Assembly (NCBI GenBank): GCA_027257055.1
Contig: JAPVLO010000133.1
Span: forward strand, 4,960,001-5,024,000
From: Cephalopachus bancanus
Taxonomy: Eukaryota > Chordata > Mammalia > Primates > Tarsiidae
Direction: 5' to 3'
Length of the DNA stretch: 64,000 bases
Made by a program: the position numbers and the translations under genes. The first letter of the stretch is position 1; each line of letters opens with the position of its first letter. Below are positions 10,293 through 20,700 of the stretch, piece by piece. The notes below the pieces were generated by a model, which saw only the letters and a program-made list of their open reading frames with translations, was not told where the DNA came from and did no database searches.

Positions 10293-11059
10293 TATAGTTC
10301 TTCTTCTGAACATCTCAGATAAGGAAATCTATGATAAAAGAACAGCTCTGAATAATAAAAAAGAGAATCACTTGAAACAATGAAAAGGTAAAGTAACAAA
10401 CAGAAAAACATGCAATTATTATCAGTTTAACTGAAATGACTAAAATCCTAATCCTGCATTCATTCTGAATATATGTTCCCAAACAAAAAAGTTAACATCT
10501 TCACAAAATTCTCTAAAACATATATCTCAAAAATACATACATTCAGGAAGGAGCATCGCAAAAATGTTAGACATTAAATGTTAACTTCCTTGAACATGTT
10601 GCTATACAGTTGCTAAAAAATACCACACTGTATATTTCTTCACTTCACAGTAGCACCAAAATGGCAGTTACTACATTTTGCAATTTACCACTCTTACTTA
10701 GAGATTTAGCATTTAGCATTATTTAATGTATGTTCAAGTTTCTGAATGCTAAAATAAGTAAATAAGTCTATAAATGCTGAACTAAGTAAGGGTAACATTA
10801 AAATAGAATATATTACAGCCTAAATGCATACAGTACGTGTTTTCCTTTAAAAAATTCTAGATATCCACCCAAACTTCTCAATTAAAAAACTGCATCACTA
10901 ACCAATACATATCCAAAGTACAATTATATGGGGACACACAGATTGCTTTATGAATTAAAAGTATTACTTTATGGAGAAACCGTTCACTAGAATCAATTAG
11001 CATTAAGAATTTGTTTCTCACTTGTCCAGGGCATAAGTGGACCTTGAACAACTACCGTA
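10293..11059. other. AT-rich non-coding DNA
   Basis: No gene or clear repeat seen. Short ATG frames are at background level. Confidence 0.5.
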
Positions 11060-11239
11060 ATACTGTAAGAAAAGGAGTGACAATGGTGGGAAACTAGGGG
11101 GGGGGCAGGGAGGTGGGATTCACGGTAGTCAATATCTGCCTGTGGAAGGGGGGACACACCTCATCTACAAGGGTACCTGCACAATAAATATTTGTATACC
11201 TAACCCTTAATTGTACCCCACAATTTTAAAATTAAAAAT

Positions 11240-11240
<1 letters not shown>
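11060..11240 (+). mobile_element. LINE-like 3' end, copy 1 of a family seen three times here
   Basis: About 180 bp with a G-rich run (9 Gs at 11097-11105), AATATCTGCCTGTGGAAGG, TTTGTATACCTAACCCTTAA and TTGTACCCCACAATTTTAAA, ending in an A-rich tail. It pairs with 53795-53995 over its full length and with 16264-16355 at its tail. G-rich runs are typical of L1 3' untranslated regions; the family name is not known to me. Confidence 0.6.
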
Positions 11241-11272
<32 letters not shown>

Positions 11273-11290
11273 TACACATATATATATAAA
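11241..11290. repeat. (CA)n followed by (TA)n microsatellite
   Basis: Twelve CA units at 11241-11264, then CATATACACATACACATATATATA. It grew from the A-rich tail of the LINE-like 3' end just before it. Confidence 0.9.
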
Positions 11291-11436
11291 TAAAAGAGAT
11301 CCCTTTTCTCTTCATTCTCAAAAAAAAGAATTTGGGTTTTTAAAAAATGCCTAAAGATTCAGGCATTCAGGCAAAAATGCCTAAAGTGAGATGCCTCACT
11401 TTATAACAATTTTGAAAAAATTTTCATATATATATT

Positions 11437-11578
11437 TTTAGAAGACTGAGTCTCACTCTTATCCAGGCTGGAGTGCAGTGGTGCAACCACAGTTCACTAC
11501 ACACTCCTCGGTTCAAGATAGCCTCCCATCTCAGCCTCCCAGAGCACTGGGATTACTAGTGTAAGCCACCACGCCTAA
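11437..11578 (-). mobile_element. Alu monomer
   Basis: Single-arm copy: GAGTCTCACTCTTATCCAGG to AAGCCACCACGCC. Diverged from the consensus, likely an old free monomer or a deleted Alu. Confidence 0.75.
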
Positions 11579-11843
11579 GTTGAAGTATTTCAAATGAACT
11601 GCAGAATGAAATGGTTTATTCCTAAAAAAAACTTTGTTAATATTAAAATTTCTTAGAAAATAATTAGCCCTAATTAACCACAGTTTTAGCTAATCTGAAC
11701 ACAGGGTGTTTGAGGAATCCTGGTCTATACGTTTTCAAATCCCCCCCCAATAATACAGCTCATGTATCTTTCCACTTCAAAGAGTTATTCAGCAGCATGA
11801 AGAAACTGAAATGTTTACAAATAGAGAAGAAATGGAAATTTTA

Positions 11844-12122
11844 TTTATTCATTTTTTGAGTTGCAGTCTCACTCTGTCACCCAGACTGGAGTGCAGTGGC
11901 TGGCCGCTCCCGGCCACCACAGCCTCGACCCGCTGGCTCCGGCGATTCTTCCGCCTTAGCCTTCCAAGTAGTTGGAACTACAGGCGTGCGCTGCCACACC
12001 CGGCTGATTTTTTGATTTATTGTAGAGATGAGGTCTTGCTGTCCAGGTGGGTCTCGAACCCACAGGCTCAGGCAATCCGCTCACCCCAGGCGCGGGATTA
12101 CAGGGTGAGCCACCAAGCCCGG
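11844..12122 (-). mobile_element. Alu, first of a two-Alu block
   Basis: Dimer with GGCCGCTCCCGGCCACCAC. The 16-base AGAAATGGAAATTTTA at 11828-11843 immediately precedes it and recurs at 12423-12438 after the next Alu, so it is a target duplication enclosing both copies. Confidence 0.92.
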
Positions 12123-12143
12123 TGGAAATTTAATTTTTAATTT

Positions 12144-12422
12144 TTATTTTTTTTGAGTTGGAGTCTCACTCTGTAGCACAGACTGGAGTGCAGTGGCCAC
12201 TTCCGGCCACCGCAGCCTTGACCTGCTGGGCTCCGGCGATCCTTCCGCCTCAGCCTTCCAACTACAGGCGTGTGCTGCCACGCCCGGCTGATTTTTTGAT
12301 TTATTGTAGAGATGAGGTCTCACCAAGTTGCCCAGGCGGGTCTCGAACCTGCGGGCTCAGGCAATCCACTCATTTCAGCCTCCTAAGGTGCGGGATTACA
12401 GGCTGGGCCACAGAGCCCGGCT
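12144..12422 (-). mobile_element. Alu, second of a two-Alu block
   Basis: Same orientation and subtype as the preceding Alu, separated from it by about 20 bp that include TGGAAATTT, a partial copy of the outer target duplication. It probably inserted next to or into the first Alu's target repeat. Confidence 0.92.
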
Positions 12423-12429
12423 AGAAATG

Positions 12430-13039
12430 GAAATTTTAAACACCAAAAAAAGGTGATGAGCAAAAGCATTCAAATTCTATATTCCTACAGAACATAAATG
12501 TAAGTTTCTCAGAAGTGCTCTCTTAATTAGCCTATCCTCCAAAAGACAATTTTTAAGACAGGAATCCAGTGATGGTTGAACTGCTATACCACTTCCCAGG
12601 GTTCTAACTGACTGCAATGTAGGAACCACTCTACATCCCATTTTGTTTGTCAGGAAATAGAAGGGAACTATCATAACAGGGATACCATGCACAAAGGAAT
12701 AATAACTTGAAAAAGTGCAGTAAATATAAAAAATAACCAATTTAGGAAGTCAATAAAATGACTTTTGAAATTCTTTTAGTTCTCTACTAAGCTATTAGGG
12801 TCTACAGTCAAATTTGAGTATCTCAGGGATACAGGAATTGCATACAGCAGTGCAGTCCACTGAGGTAAGGGAAAAAATATTAATACTCTTAAATTTATTA
12901 CCCTGAAGGAGATTTGTGTTATTTTCAGTTTGTTACCATAATGTTTCTAAATTATTTCATTTTAATTAATTTTAATTTTAAAACGGAAGCATTTCAGCAC
13001 AGAAAAGATGTCAGTGCCCCCAAGTTGACCTCTGTAGTC
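12430..13039. other. non-coding DNA without a recognised feature
   Basis: AT-rich, no supported gene or repeat call. Confidence 0.5.
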
Positions 13040-14875
13040 CAATCAAAATAGCAGAAATGTTTTTGTAGACATAGACAGACTTATTCTAAAATGTACAGGG
13101 GAAAAGAAAGGCCCTAGGATAGCCACAACAATTTTGAAAAAGAATTAAGTGAAAGCAATAACTCTTCCTAATGTTAGGGCTTAATAGATGGTTCAATATA
13201 ACTTAATATAGAGCCACAGGAAAAAAGTGTGATAAGCACACCGACATGGAACAGAACAGAGAACACAGAATTAGACTCACAAATATGCATAACTGATTTT
13301 TATAGGGTGCACAAGCAATTTGATGCAGGAGAAAAAGTCTTTTAACAAACGATGCTGAAAAAACTAGGCATCCATAAGCAAAAAAATAAATAAACATTTA
13401 TCTAAAACCTCATATCATATACTAAACTTAATTCAAATAGATACAAGCTTAAATGTAAAACACAAAACTATCAGGAAAAACAGGAGCAAATCTCTGGGAC
13501 CTAGAAGTAGGTGAGGAGTTCTTAAACTTGGCACCAAAGGAATGACTCACACGAGGAAAACATGATCAACTGGATTTCATCAACTTTTAAACTGCTCTGA
13601 AAGAGACTGGTTTTTTTTGTTTGTTTTTTGAGTTGGAGTCTCACTCTGTCACCCAGACTGGAGTGCAGTGGCTGCTCCCGGTCACTGCAGCCTCAACCTG
13701 CTGGGCTCTGGCGATCCTTCCGCCTCAGCCTTCCAAGTAGCTGGAACTACAGGCGTACGCTACCACACCCAGCTAATTTTTGATTTATTGTAGAGATGAG
13801 GTCTCGCCAAGTTGCCCAGGTGGGCCTTGAACTCGCGGGCTCAGGCAATCCACTCACCTCGGCTTCCCAAAGCGCTGGGATTACAGGCTGAGCCACCGAG
13901 CCCAGTTAGAGACTGTTTTAAAAGGATGAAAAAACAAACTACAAAAGAAAAAAATGTGCAAATCACATAACTCACAAAGGACAAGTATCTAGAAAACACA
14001 AAGAACTCGAATATTCAATAGGAAAAATATCCAATTAGAAAATGAGCAAAAGACAAGAGCAGACATTTCATCAAAAACAACACACAGGTGGAAAATAAGC
14101 AGATGAAAAGATGTTCATCACCACTAGTTATTAGGAAAATGCAAGTTAAAATACAATGAGATATCACAAAAAATAAAACAGTCAAATCCAGAACACTGAC
14201 ACCCCAAACAGTGGCCCGGATATACTACAGAAACTCATTCACTTCAAGTGGAAATGCGAAATGGTATAGTCACTTTGGAAAATACTTTGGCAGTTTCTTA
14301 CTAACTAAACATATGATCTATATGATCCAGTGATTGCATTCCTTGGTATTCATTCAAAAAAGCTGAAAAAGTATGTACTCTCAAAAGCATATTTACAGCA
14401 GCTATATACATAATTGCCAAAGCCTGGAAGCACCCAGGTGTCCTTTAGTAGGTAGATGAATACACTGTGGTACGTCTAGACAATGAAATATTAATCAAAG
14501 TTAAAAGAAATGAGCTATCAATGCATGAAAACCTAAATGCACATTACTAAGGAAGCCAAGAAGCCAGTATGAAAAGGCTATAGCCTGTATGATTCCAACC
14601 ACACAACATGTCAGAAAAGGCAAAACCATGAAGAGTAAATAGATCAGTGATTGTGAGGCTGGCGAGGGACATGAACCAGCAGAGCACAAAGGACCCTCAG
14701 GGCAGTGGAAATACTCTCTGTACAGTACTGTAAAGATAGACGCATTTTAACATACCTTTGTCCAAACCCATAGAATGTACATCGCCAAGAGTGACCGCTA
14801 ACATAAATAATGAATTTTAGGTGATCATAACCAATAGTGTGGACTCAGAAAACAATACCCAAAGTACAACTTTTT
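13040..14875 (+). mobile_element. L1 ORF2 3' part and 3' end (old L1), interrupted by an Alu
   Basis: Text such as AAGGCCCTAGGATAGCCACA, ATGGAACAGAACAGAGAACA, GCAAATCACATAACTCACAA, AAATGGTATAGTCACTTTGG and GTATGATTCCAACCACAC follows the order of the L1 ORF2 C-terminal part and 3' region as I know it. Many indels and stops; no open frame. An Alu sits at 13610-13907. Confidence 0.85.
13610..13907 (-). mobile_element. Alu inside an L1 fragment
   Basis: Complete dimer, T-rich end at 13610-13626 and terminus GAGCCCAG. It interrupts the L1 between the TTTTAAACTGCTCTGAAAGAGACTG and AGAGACTGTTTTAAAAGG texts. AGAGACTG on both sides is the likely target duplication. Confidence 0.92.
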
Positions 14876-15369
14876 GGTACACTGACTGAGGAAAAGCACG
14901 GTTGGCAGAAGCCAGCAGAAGTCTTCCCTGAGGTCCTCTTATTTACCCAAAGATGAATCTAGGAACGATTGCATCATAGGGAGAGACTAGAGGTTAACAT
15001 CCTCACCCAGAGAGGCTTGACATAGGATACCACCTATTCTGTGGCAGGATGAGAGATTCTAATCTACATAACAAGACAACCTTTGTTGATCACAGATTTC
15101 CTCCCCTTGCCCTCCCATGACCTTCCTTACCTCCCCTTCCCCAGCAGTTCCAAGCCCTATTTCTTTCTGTAGCTCAGGATATCTTAACTTCAATCATCTG
15201 GCTTTTGAGTCTTATATTTTGTGAGACCCCTATGCATATGCACATAATACACCTGCATGCCTTTCTCCTCTTCATCTGCCTACTAGCAGTTTATTTTACT
15301 GACTCATTGACTCAAATATAAAACCTTTAGAGGGAAAAGTAGTTCTCTTCACCCTTATTCTCTTCACCC

Positions 15370-15575
15370 TTACAGCTTGTTCATCAGTTGTAAGAAAGGG
15401 AACACTCTGGTGGAAGATGCTAATAAAGGGGAGATTATGCGTGGGTAGGGAACACTCTGGTGGAAGATGCTAATAAAGGGGAGATTATGCGTGGGTAGGG
15501 AGGGCAGAGGGTGTATGGAAAATCTCCGTACCTTCCTCTTAATTTTGCCTATGATCTAAAACTACTCTAAAAAAA
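15370..15575 (+). mobile_element. L1 3'-end fragment with a 50-bp tandem duplication
   Basis: GTATGGAAAATCTCCGTACC, CTTCCTCTTAATTTTGCC and ACTACTCTAAAAAAAAAGTC match the 3' terminus of older L1s. The stretch 15401-15450 is repeated without a mismatch at 15451-15500. Confidence 0.75.
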
Positions 15576-15576
15576 A

Positions 15577-15875
15577 AGTCCTTTTTTTTTTTTGAGTTGG
15601 AGTTTCACTCTGTCACCCAGGCTGAAGTATAGTGGCACGCTCATGGCCAGTGCAGCCTTGACCTGCTGGCCTCAGGGGAGCCTTCTGCTTCAGCTTTCCA
15701 AGTAGCTGGAACTACAGGCATGTGTCACCACACCCAGCTAATTTTTTGGTTTATTGTAGAGACGAGGTCTCACCATGTTGCCCAGGCTGGTCTCAAACCC
15801 ATAAGCTCAAGCAATCCTCTTACCTTGGCCTCCCAAAGTGCTGAGGTTGCAAGCGTGAGCCACTGTGCCCGGCCA
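15577..15875 (-). mobile_element. Alu
   Basis: Complete dimer, from the T-run after the L1 3' end to GTGCCCGGCC. Body nearer to ordinary AluJ/S than to the variant type (CCCAAAGTGCTG, GCGTGAGCCACTGTGCCCGG). Confidence 0.92.
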
Positions 15876-15919
15876 AAAAATAAAGTCTTAAAAACAAAAC
15901 AAAACAAAACAAAAAACCT

Positions 15920-15966
15920 AACAGAGCCAGGAGTGGTAGGGCATGTCTGTAGTCCTAGCTACTGAA
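15920..15966 (+). mobile_element. Alu fragment
   Basis: About 45 bp reading AGCCAGGAGTGGTAGGGCAT and CTGTAGTCCTAGCTACTGA, the start of an Alu right arm; the rest is absent. Confidence 0.6.
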
Positions 15967-16016
15967 TATTTTAAGCCTACTATTGAGACCTACTGCCCAG
16001 AAAAAAAGTTCCTTTC

Positions 16017-17142
16017 AAAAGATTACTGCTGACAATGTACCCGGTCACCCAAGAGCTCTAATGGAGATGGACAAGGAGATTCATGTTGCTTTCACACCTG
16101 CTTACACAATAACCATTCTACAGCTATAGGTCAAGAAGTAATTTCAACTTTTAAGTCATGCTATTTGAGAAATAAATTTTGTAAGGCTACAGCTGCCATA
16201 GATACTGATTTCTCTGGTAAATCTGGGCAAAGTAAAACCTTCTGGAAAGGACTCACCATTCTACTTATGTAGTTAATCCTCACTTGTACCCCACATCTCT
16301 AAAATGAAATACAATTTAATAAAATAAAAAATTTTTAAAGTTAAAAAAAAAGGGGATCACTATTCTAAACATCATTGATCATTCATGATTCATGAGAAGG
16401 AGTCAAACTATAAACATTAACAGTAGTTTGGAAGAAGTTGATTCCCAATCTCTAGGACAACTTCGGGGGGTTCAAGACCTCAGTGGAGGAAGTAACTGCA
16501 AATGTGGCAGAAATAGTGAAAGAACTAGAATTCAAAGTGTAGCCTGGAAATATGACTGAATTGCTACAATCTCACAATAAAATTTGAACAAATGAGTAGC
16601 TCATTCCATGAACGAGCAAAGAAAGCGGTTTCTTGAGAAGGAATCAGCTCCTGGCGAGGATGCTGTGAGCATTGCTGAAATGACAAAGGATTCAGAATGT
16701 TCCATGAACTTAGCTAACAAAACAGCAACAGGGTTGAGAGGATTTGCCTCCAATTGTGAAAGAAGCTCTATGGGTAAAATGCTATCCAACAGCAGCACAC
16801 GCTACAGAAAAATCTTTCCTAAAAAGAAGACTCCACTGATGTGGAAATTTCATTTTCGTCTTATTTTAAGAAATTGCCATGGCCACCCCAACCTTCAGAA
16901 CAACCATCTGCCCAGTCAGTGGCCATCAACATCGAGGCAAGACCCTCCAGCAGCAACAACTCACTGAAGTCTTGGATAATCATTTAACATTTTTTAGCAT
17001 TAAAGTATTTTTAAATTATGGTACATACACTGTATTTTTAGACATGCTATTTATTGCACACTTAATAGATTATAATGTAAACACAACTTTTACATGTACT
17101 AGAAAACCAAAAAGTTCATGTCACTTGCCTTATTAAGACATT
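16017..17142 (+). mobile_element. Tigger1 transposon fossil: transposase C-terminal half and 3' end
   Basis: Known family: Tigger1, a pogo-superfamily cut-and-paste transposon. The plus strand first carries the catalytic-domain text (GACAATGTACCCGGTCACCC, ATGGAGATGGACAAGGAG). From about 16440 it carries the C-terminal region seen in Tigger1 and TIGD1-like proteins: QRKRFLEKESAPGEDAV, GKMLSNSSTRYRKIF, QPSTSRQDPP. It ends with the 3' terminal text GAAAACCAAAAAGTTCATG and ACTTGCCTTATTAAGACATT. Stops and indels abolish function. A LINE tail is inserted at 16264-16355, and an Alu follows directly at 17143, truncating the terminal inverted repeat. Confidence 0.88.
16264..16355 (+). mobile_element. 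LINE-like 3' tail, copy 2, inserted in Tigger1
   Basis: Reads TAATCCTCACTTGTACCCCAC and an AT-rich oligo-A end. It is flanked by CTCACCATTCTA (16252-16263) and ATCACTATTCTA (16356-16367), 10 of 12 matching, a target duplication. A 5'-truncated insert with poly-A and target repeats is the signature of LINE retrotransposition. Confidence 0.7.
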
Positions 17143-17425
17143 CGCAGTGGTTCACGCCTGTAATCCCAGCACTTTGGGAGGCGGAGGCGAGAGGACTGCC
17201 GAGTCCGTGGGTTCAAGACCAGCCCGGGCAACATGGCGAGACCTTGTCTCCACAGTAAATAAAAAAATTAGCCAGGTGAGGTGGTGCATGCCTGTAGTTC
17301 CACTTACTTGGAAGGAGGAGGTGGAAGGATTGCCTGCACCCAGCAGTTCAAGGCTGTGGTGGCCATGAGCATGCCACTGCTCTCCAGCCTGGGCGACAGT
17401 GAGACTCCGACTCAAAAACAAAAAA
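17143..17425 (+). mobile_element. Alu
   Basis: Begins CAGTGGTTCACGCCTGTAAT, directly abutting the Tigger1 end, and finishes GAGACTCCGACTCAAAAACA. Full dimer lacking the first few bases. Confidence 0.92.
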
Positions 17426-17940
17426 CTTATAGTCAGCATTAAAATCTACTTTAAAATCTATTTTAAAAACTACCGCATGTGGAGATATGTATAGGTACAG
17501 ATAGTATATTTATATAATACACTTAGAAGTACTTTTAAATTTAGATAAAATCACTAATAATCTAAATTAATTTGACTCATTTTTATTCTATATTATCTTG
17601 TGCACATATAAAAAATAAAGCAATAGTTGTTAAGCTAACAAAAGAACCACTTTGCAAAAAGTTAAATGATGTTGGCTTTATATGAGTGATACTAGATACT
17701 TCAAACAGAAAACCAGCTAAATTAAATCTATAATAGTAATAGCTGATTATCAAACTCATGGAGTCAAAGCTACTGAGAATTAACTATTTAAAAAGTGAAA
17801 TAGCTGATGTTATTGTATTACTATAAATTCAGTTTTTAAAAGTTCAGCATTGAAGATAAAATTATTTGTTTTTATAGTGATAACACAAATACAAATTTTT
17901 GTGGAACTGAGTGCCAGGGTAAGGATATTCTTATTAAACT
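17426..17940. other. AT-rich non-coding DNA
   Basis: No gene or repeat recognised. Confidence 0.5.
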
Positions 17941-17970
17941 ATGTACACTCCTTAGAGAAGGAGTGTACAT
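17941..17970. repeat. perfect 12-bp inverted repeat (hairpin) beside the ERV-B LTR
   Basis: ATGTACACTCCT and AGGAGTGTACAT are exact reverse complements separated by TAGAGA. It ends 8 bp before the LTR start at 17979. Confidence 0.9.
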
Positions 17971-17978
17971 AGAATTAG

Positions 17979-18381
17979 TGTCATGTACCTGTAACGTCTG
18001 GAAAAACCGAAAGAGGCACAGAACAAGGGGCTGGTACAAACCAAGCGTTTATTGGGGGAGCTCCCGGGCGAGGTCCCGTGGTCCAGAAAGATGGGCCAGG
18101 GGAGCCACGCCCAAGGAAGGGCAGGTTGGGTTTTTAAGGATGCCGCATCCGGGAGGGTGTGGTGGGCGGGGGGTGGAGTAGTCAGTTCCTGGTAGGGGAG
18201 CAACCAATCGTCGCCAGCCCCGTATCTGGGCCCATCTCCTCGAGGTAGTTGGCAGGTGCATCCAGCCATGGGTGGAAAGTTTCCAACCCACAGCTGGGTA
18301 CTGGCTCTGGAAATTCCCGTCAGAAAGTCCCAAGGCAGATGTTGGTCTTGGCAGGTGGGGTGCTTTCCTCCGAGCCCAACA
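17979..18381 (-). repeat. ERV-B 3' LTR
   Basis: Plus-strand ends TGTCATG and CCCAACA. On the minus strand it has TTAAAAACCCAACC (TATA-like, near 18130), AATAAACGCTTGG (polyadenylation signal, near 18047) and a GC-rich U3. Boundaries are set by the TG/CA ends and the purine tract beyond; with no second LTR they cannot be confirmed internally. Confidence 0.75.
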
Positions 18382-18394
18382 TCCCAACCTCTGG
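18382..18394 (-). promoter_or_regulatory. ERV-B candidate polypurine tract
   Basis: Minus-strand CCAGAGGTTGGGA immediately before the presumed LTR TGTTGGGC. It is interrupted by TT, so weaker than the ERV-A tract. Confidence 0.5.
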
Positions 18395-18446
18395 TATAAG
18401 GGGCGCCGACTCAGTCTGGCTACTTCAAGCTGAAGGGGGGCGTTGT

Positions 18447-20700
18447 TCATAGGAGGTTGGGACCGGGTGGGTCGGAGGGAAGCGGGGCGTAGGGGTGTAG
18501 AAGCAGCTGGTTGACTGCGACTTGAGAGATTTCCTTCATGTGGGACTGTAAAAAATTAAACAGGCAGGAATCAACCATAAGTAAGAGACAGATAACTAGA
18601 ACAGGTCCCAAGAAGCAAGACCCACTGGGCGATGCCCGAGTTCCACCAGGCAGAGAAGGGCGATTCAGCGGTGTTTTTTTGGCGAAGTTCGTCCCTCAGC
18701 TTTCGGAGAACGCCAACATTTTCTTCTACCAGCCCGGTTTCCTTGATGTAGAAACAGCACTCCTCATGGAGAAACATGCAGGTTCCACCCTGACCGCCTG
18801 TGAGGAGCTCAAGGGCTCTGCGCTCCTGTAAAGTAACCCGGGCTAGAGAGGTTATTTGTTGTTGCAGGGCTGTCAGGGAGCTTGCGGACGCCTCTAGATC
18901 TACCTGGAGCTTTTCCTCCAGTTCTCGGGAAGAGAGGACTATGTCCCAGTGCCCTTCCCCATAGCCCTCCGGCCGCCAAGGACGTGGCAAACGTGGGACC
19001 AAGCATGAGGGGGAGAAACGCCGAACGGCAAGCGCGATGGGGAGCAAGAAAGGCTTTGAGCAAGAGCTCTTCCTCAGAATAGAAGGTAAACTGCAGAGTA
19101 AGTGTTACCGGGTAGCAACAAGGGTAAGAGCCATCAATGGATTTGAAGAGGGTGCCATTACACCAAAAGAACCCATCCCTCGGAGCAGATAGGGTAGATG
19201 GTGTAGGATGAGAGTTGCTGCATGTGCAGGAGCTGCCATAGGAGGTAGTAGAAAGGTTATTGAGAGGCAGGAACAAAGGGACACCTGGGATTGGAAGAGG
19301 TTGGTTATTTGGTACTGTAGAGGCATTAAACAACTGCGTGACGGGAACTGCTGCCAAAGGGGAGTGATTCAAAGCAACGCAAAGGAAGCAGTTACTTACA
19401 TTTCCAACAGAAGAGTGGTTGAACAACGAGATACCTTCTTGTATTAAACGGAGCCAAGAGAATGGAGAAGGGTGGGCGGCACTCGGTGGGGGGGGGGAAG
19501 CTGGGCACCCAAAGAGGTTTCTGCTTCTGGAATAAGGCTGGGAAGTTTACCAAGAGAAGGGAAGACGAGGCGGTATGACTGAAAGATGCGAACTTTACCT
19601 GATGGCCTGGAGTCCCGGTACCCGTTGTAGAAAACTCCTTGGACCCCCTGCACCCACCTGGGGTGCCAGGGATCGTCAATGAGTATTTGAGTGAAGGGAC
19701 CAATGTTGTGCATTTTGCACCAGCTATATGTGCAGCCCCCATAAATGACGGGCCATGGGCTACATTTGGTATTTGTTTGGTCATACAGGAAGCACGTGAC
19801 TGGGACTGGGCTGTATCGACTGACAGACTTTGTAGTACCCAAGAGTTCGATCCCAGAGACCACAAAGAGCCAATTCCGATGAAATTTCAAGAGGGTCTTT
19901 TATTTGCAAGCTCGAACCTGGACCTCTGTTGCCAACCGACACAGCGGAGTACAGCCAGAGGCCCTGACCCTCCTAAGCAGGCAGCTTTTATTGCGGTTAC
20001 AAAGGGGAAGGAGCTTGGGTGGGGAATTTCCAGACTTGTCACCATTCGATTGGGTGGCAACCCTTGGTGGTCAGTACACTTACAGAGGATTGGCTCGTTC
20101 TTGCTTAGGCCAACCTCAGAACACCAATTGAGGAAGTTGCAGGGACATCTGGAAATTTAGGGGGTTTCCACTAGTATCTGATTGGTTGTTGCTGGGGAGA
20201 AGTGGGGCAGCGGGAAGGATTGGGGTCTATGCTGTAACCTTGCGGTTTTCTTTGCAACTGAAGCTTAGGTTGCGAGACATCTGAAGATTTTATCATGGGG
20301 TCGCATCCTGTTTTGAAATGGCAGTGTAAAAAAAAAAAACTAAAATGGCTGTGCTGTTGTTAATAAACTGAAATTCTTTTTAAATGCTACGGCAAACTTC
20401 TAACTTAAGTTTATGGGGTCTCTTGGTTATGGTCCTTTCAACTTGAGGTCACTTGTTGATATGTTGATGGTGACCAGGGCCTAGCATCCCCTAAGCTGGC
20501 ACAGTCCAGTGCCCACGACATGGGTTATGACCTTACCATTAGACTGGGCTGTCTCTTCTACGAAAAACTGCCAGCGGTAGCCGTTATCTGGCGGCATTGT
20601 GTGTGAGAGAGGCAGCAGGATTAGGGTGAATAGTAGGGTCCCAAGTGAGGTGAAGACGGGTGGGTCCCACCTGTTGACACTGCCAAGGGGTCCCTGAGGG
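18447..20700 (-). pseudogene. ERV-B env gene, interrupted by a solo LTR
   Basis: From the right: overlap with the integrase end; a hydrophobic signal-like run VFTSLGTLLFTLILLPL (about 20645-20595); SU text ending near GTGLCQLRGC, followed by a stop; the inserted LTR; more SU (CFLYDQTNTKCSPWP, GGCTYSWCKMHN); a CFLC motif at about 19390-19379, the covalent SU-TM linkage type; then TM with LQERRALELLTGGQGGTC and a downstream CC pair in the CX6CC arrangement. The TM tail ends at the TGA at 18447-18449. The family role is receptor binding and membrane fusion. At least two frame changes, one stop and the insertion prevent expression of a full protein. Confidence 0.85.
19831..20440 (-). mobile_element. 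solo LTR inserted in ERV-B env
   Basis: 610 bp with plus-strand ends TGTAGTACCC and GGTCCTTTCA. Both flanks carry ACTT (19827-19830 and 20441-20444), an exact 4-bp target duplication. On the minus strand it shows a TATA-like AATAAAAGCTGCC near 19985 and a polyadenylation signal AATAAAAGACCC near 19897, then a GT-rich U5. The env reading resumes on the far side. Left by recombination between two LTRs of a third, class I provirus. Confidence 0.88.

Noticed and set aside
18049..18450. 133-codon frame across the ERV-B LTR
   Set aside because: It starts past the env stop and runs into the LTR; GC-rich LTR sequence explains the open frame.
19639..20160. 173-codon plus frame over ERV-B env and the solo LTR
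   Set aside because: Antisense of two unrelated viral segments joined by an insertion; no protein features.
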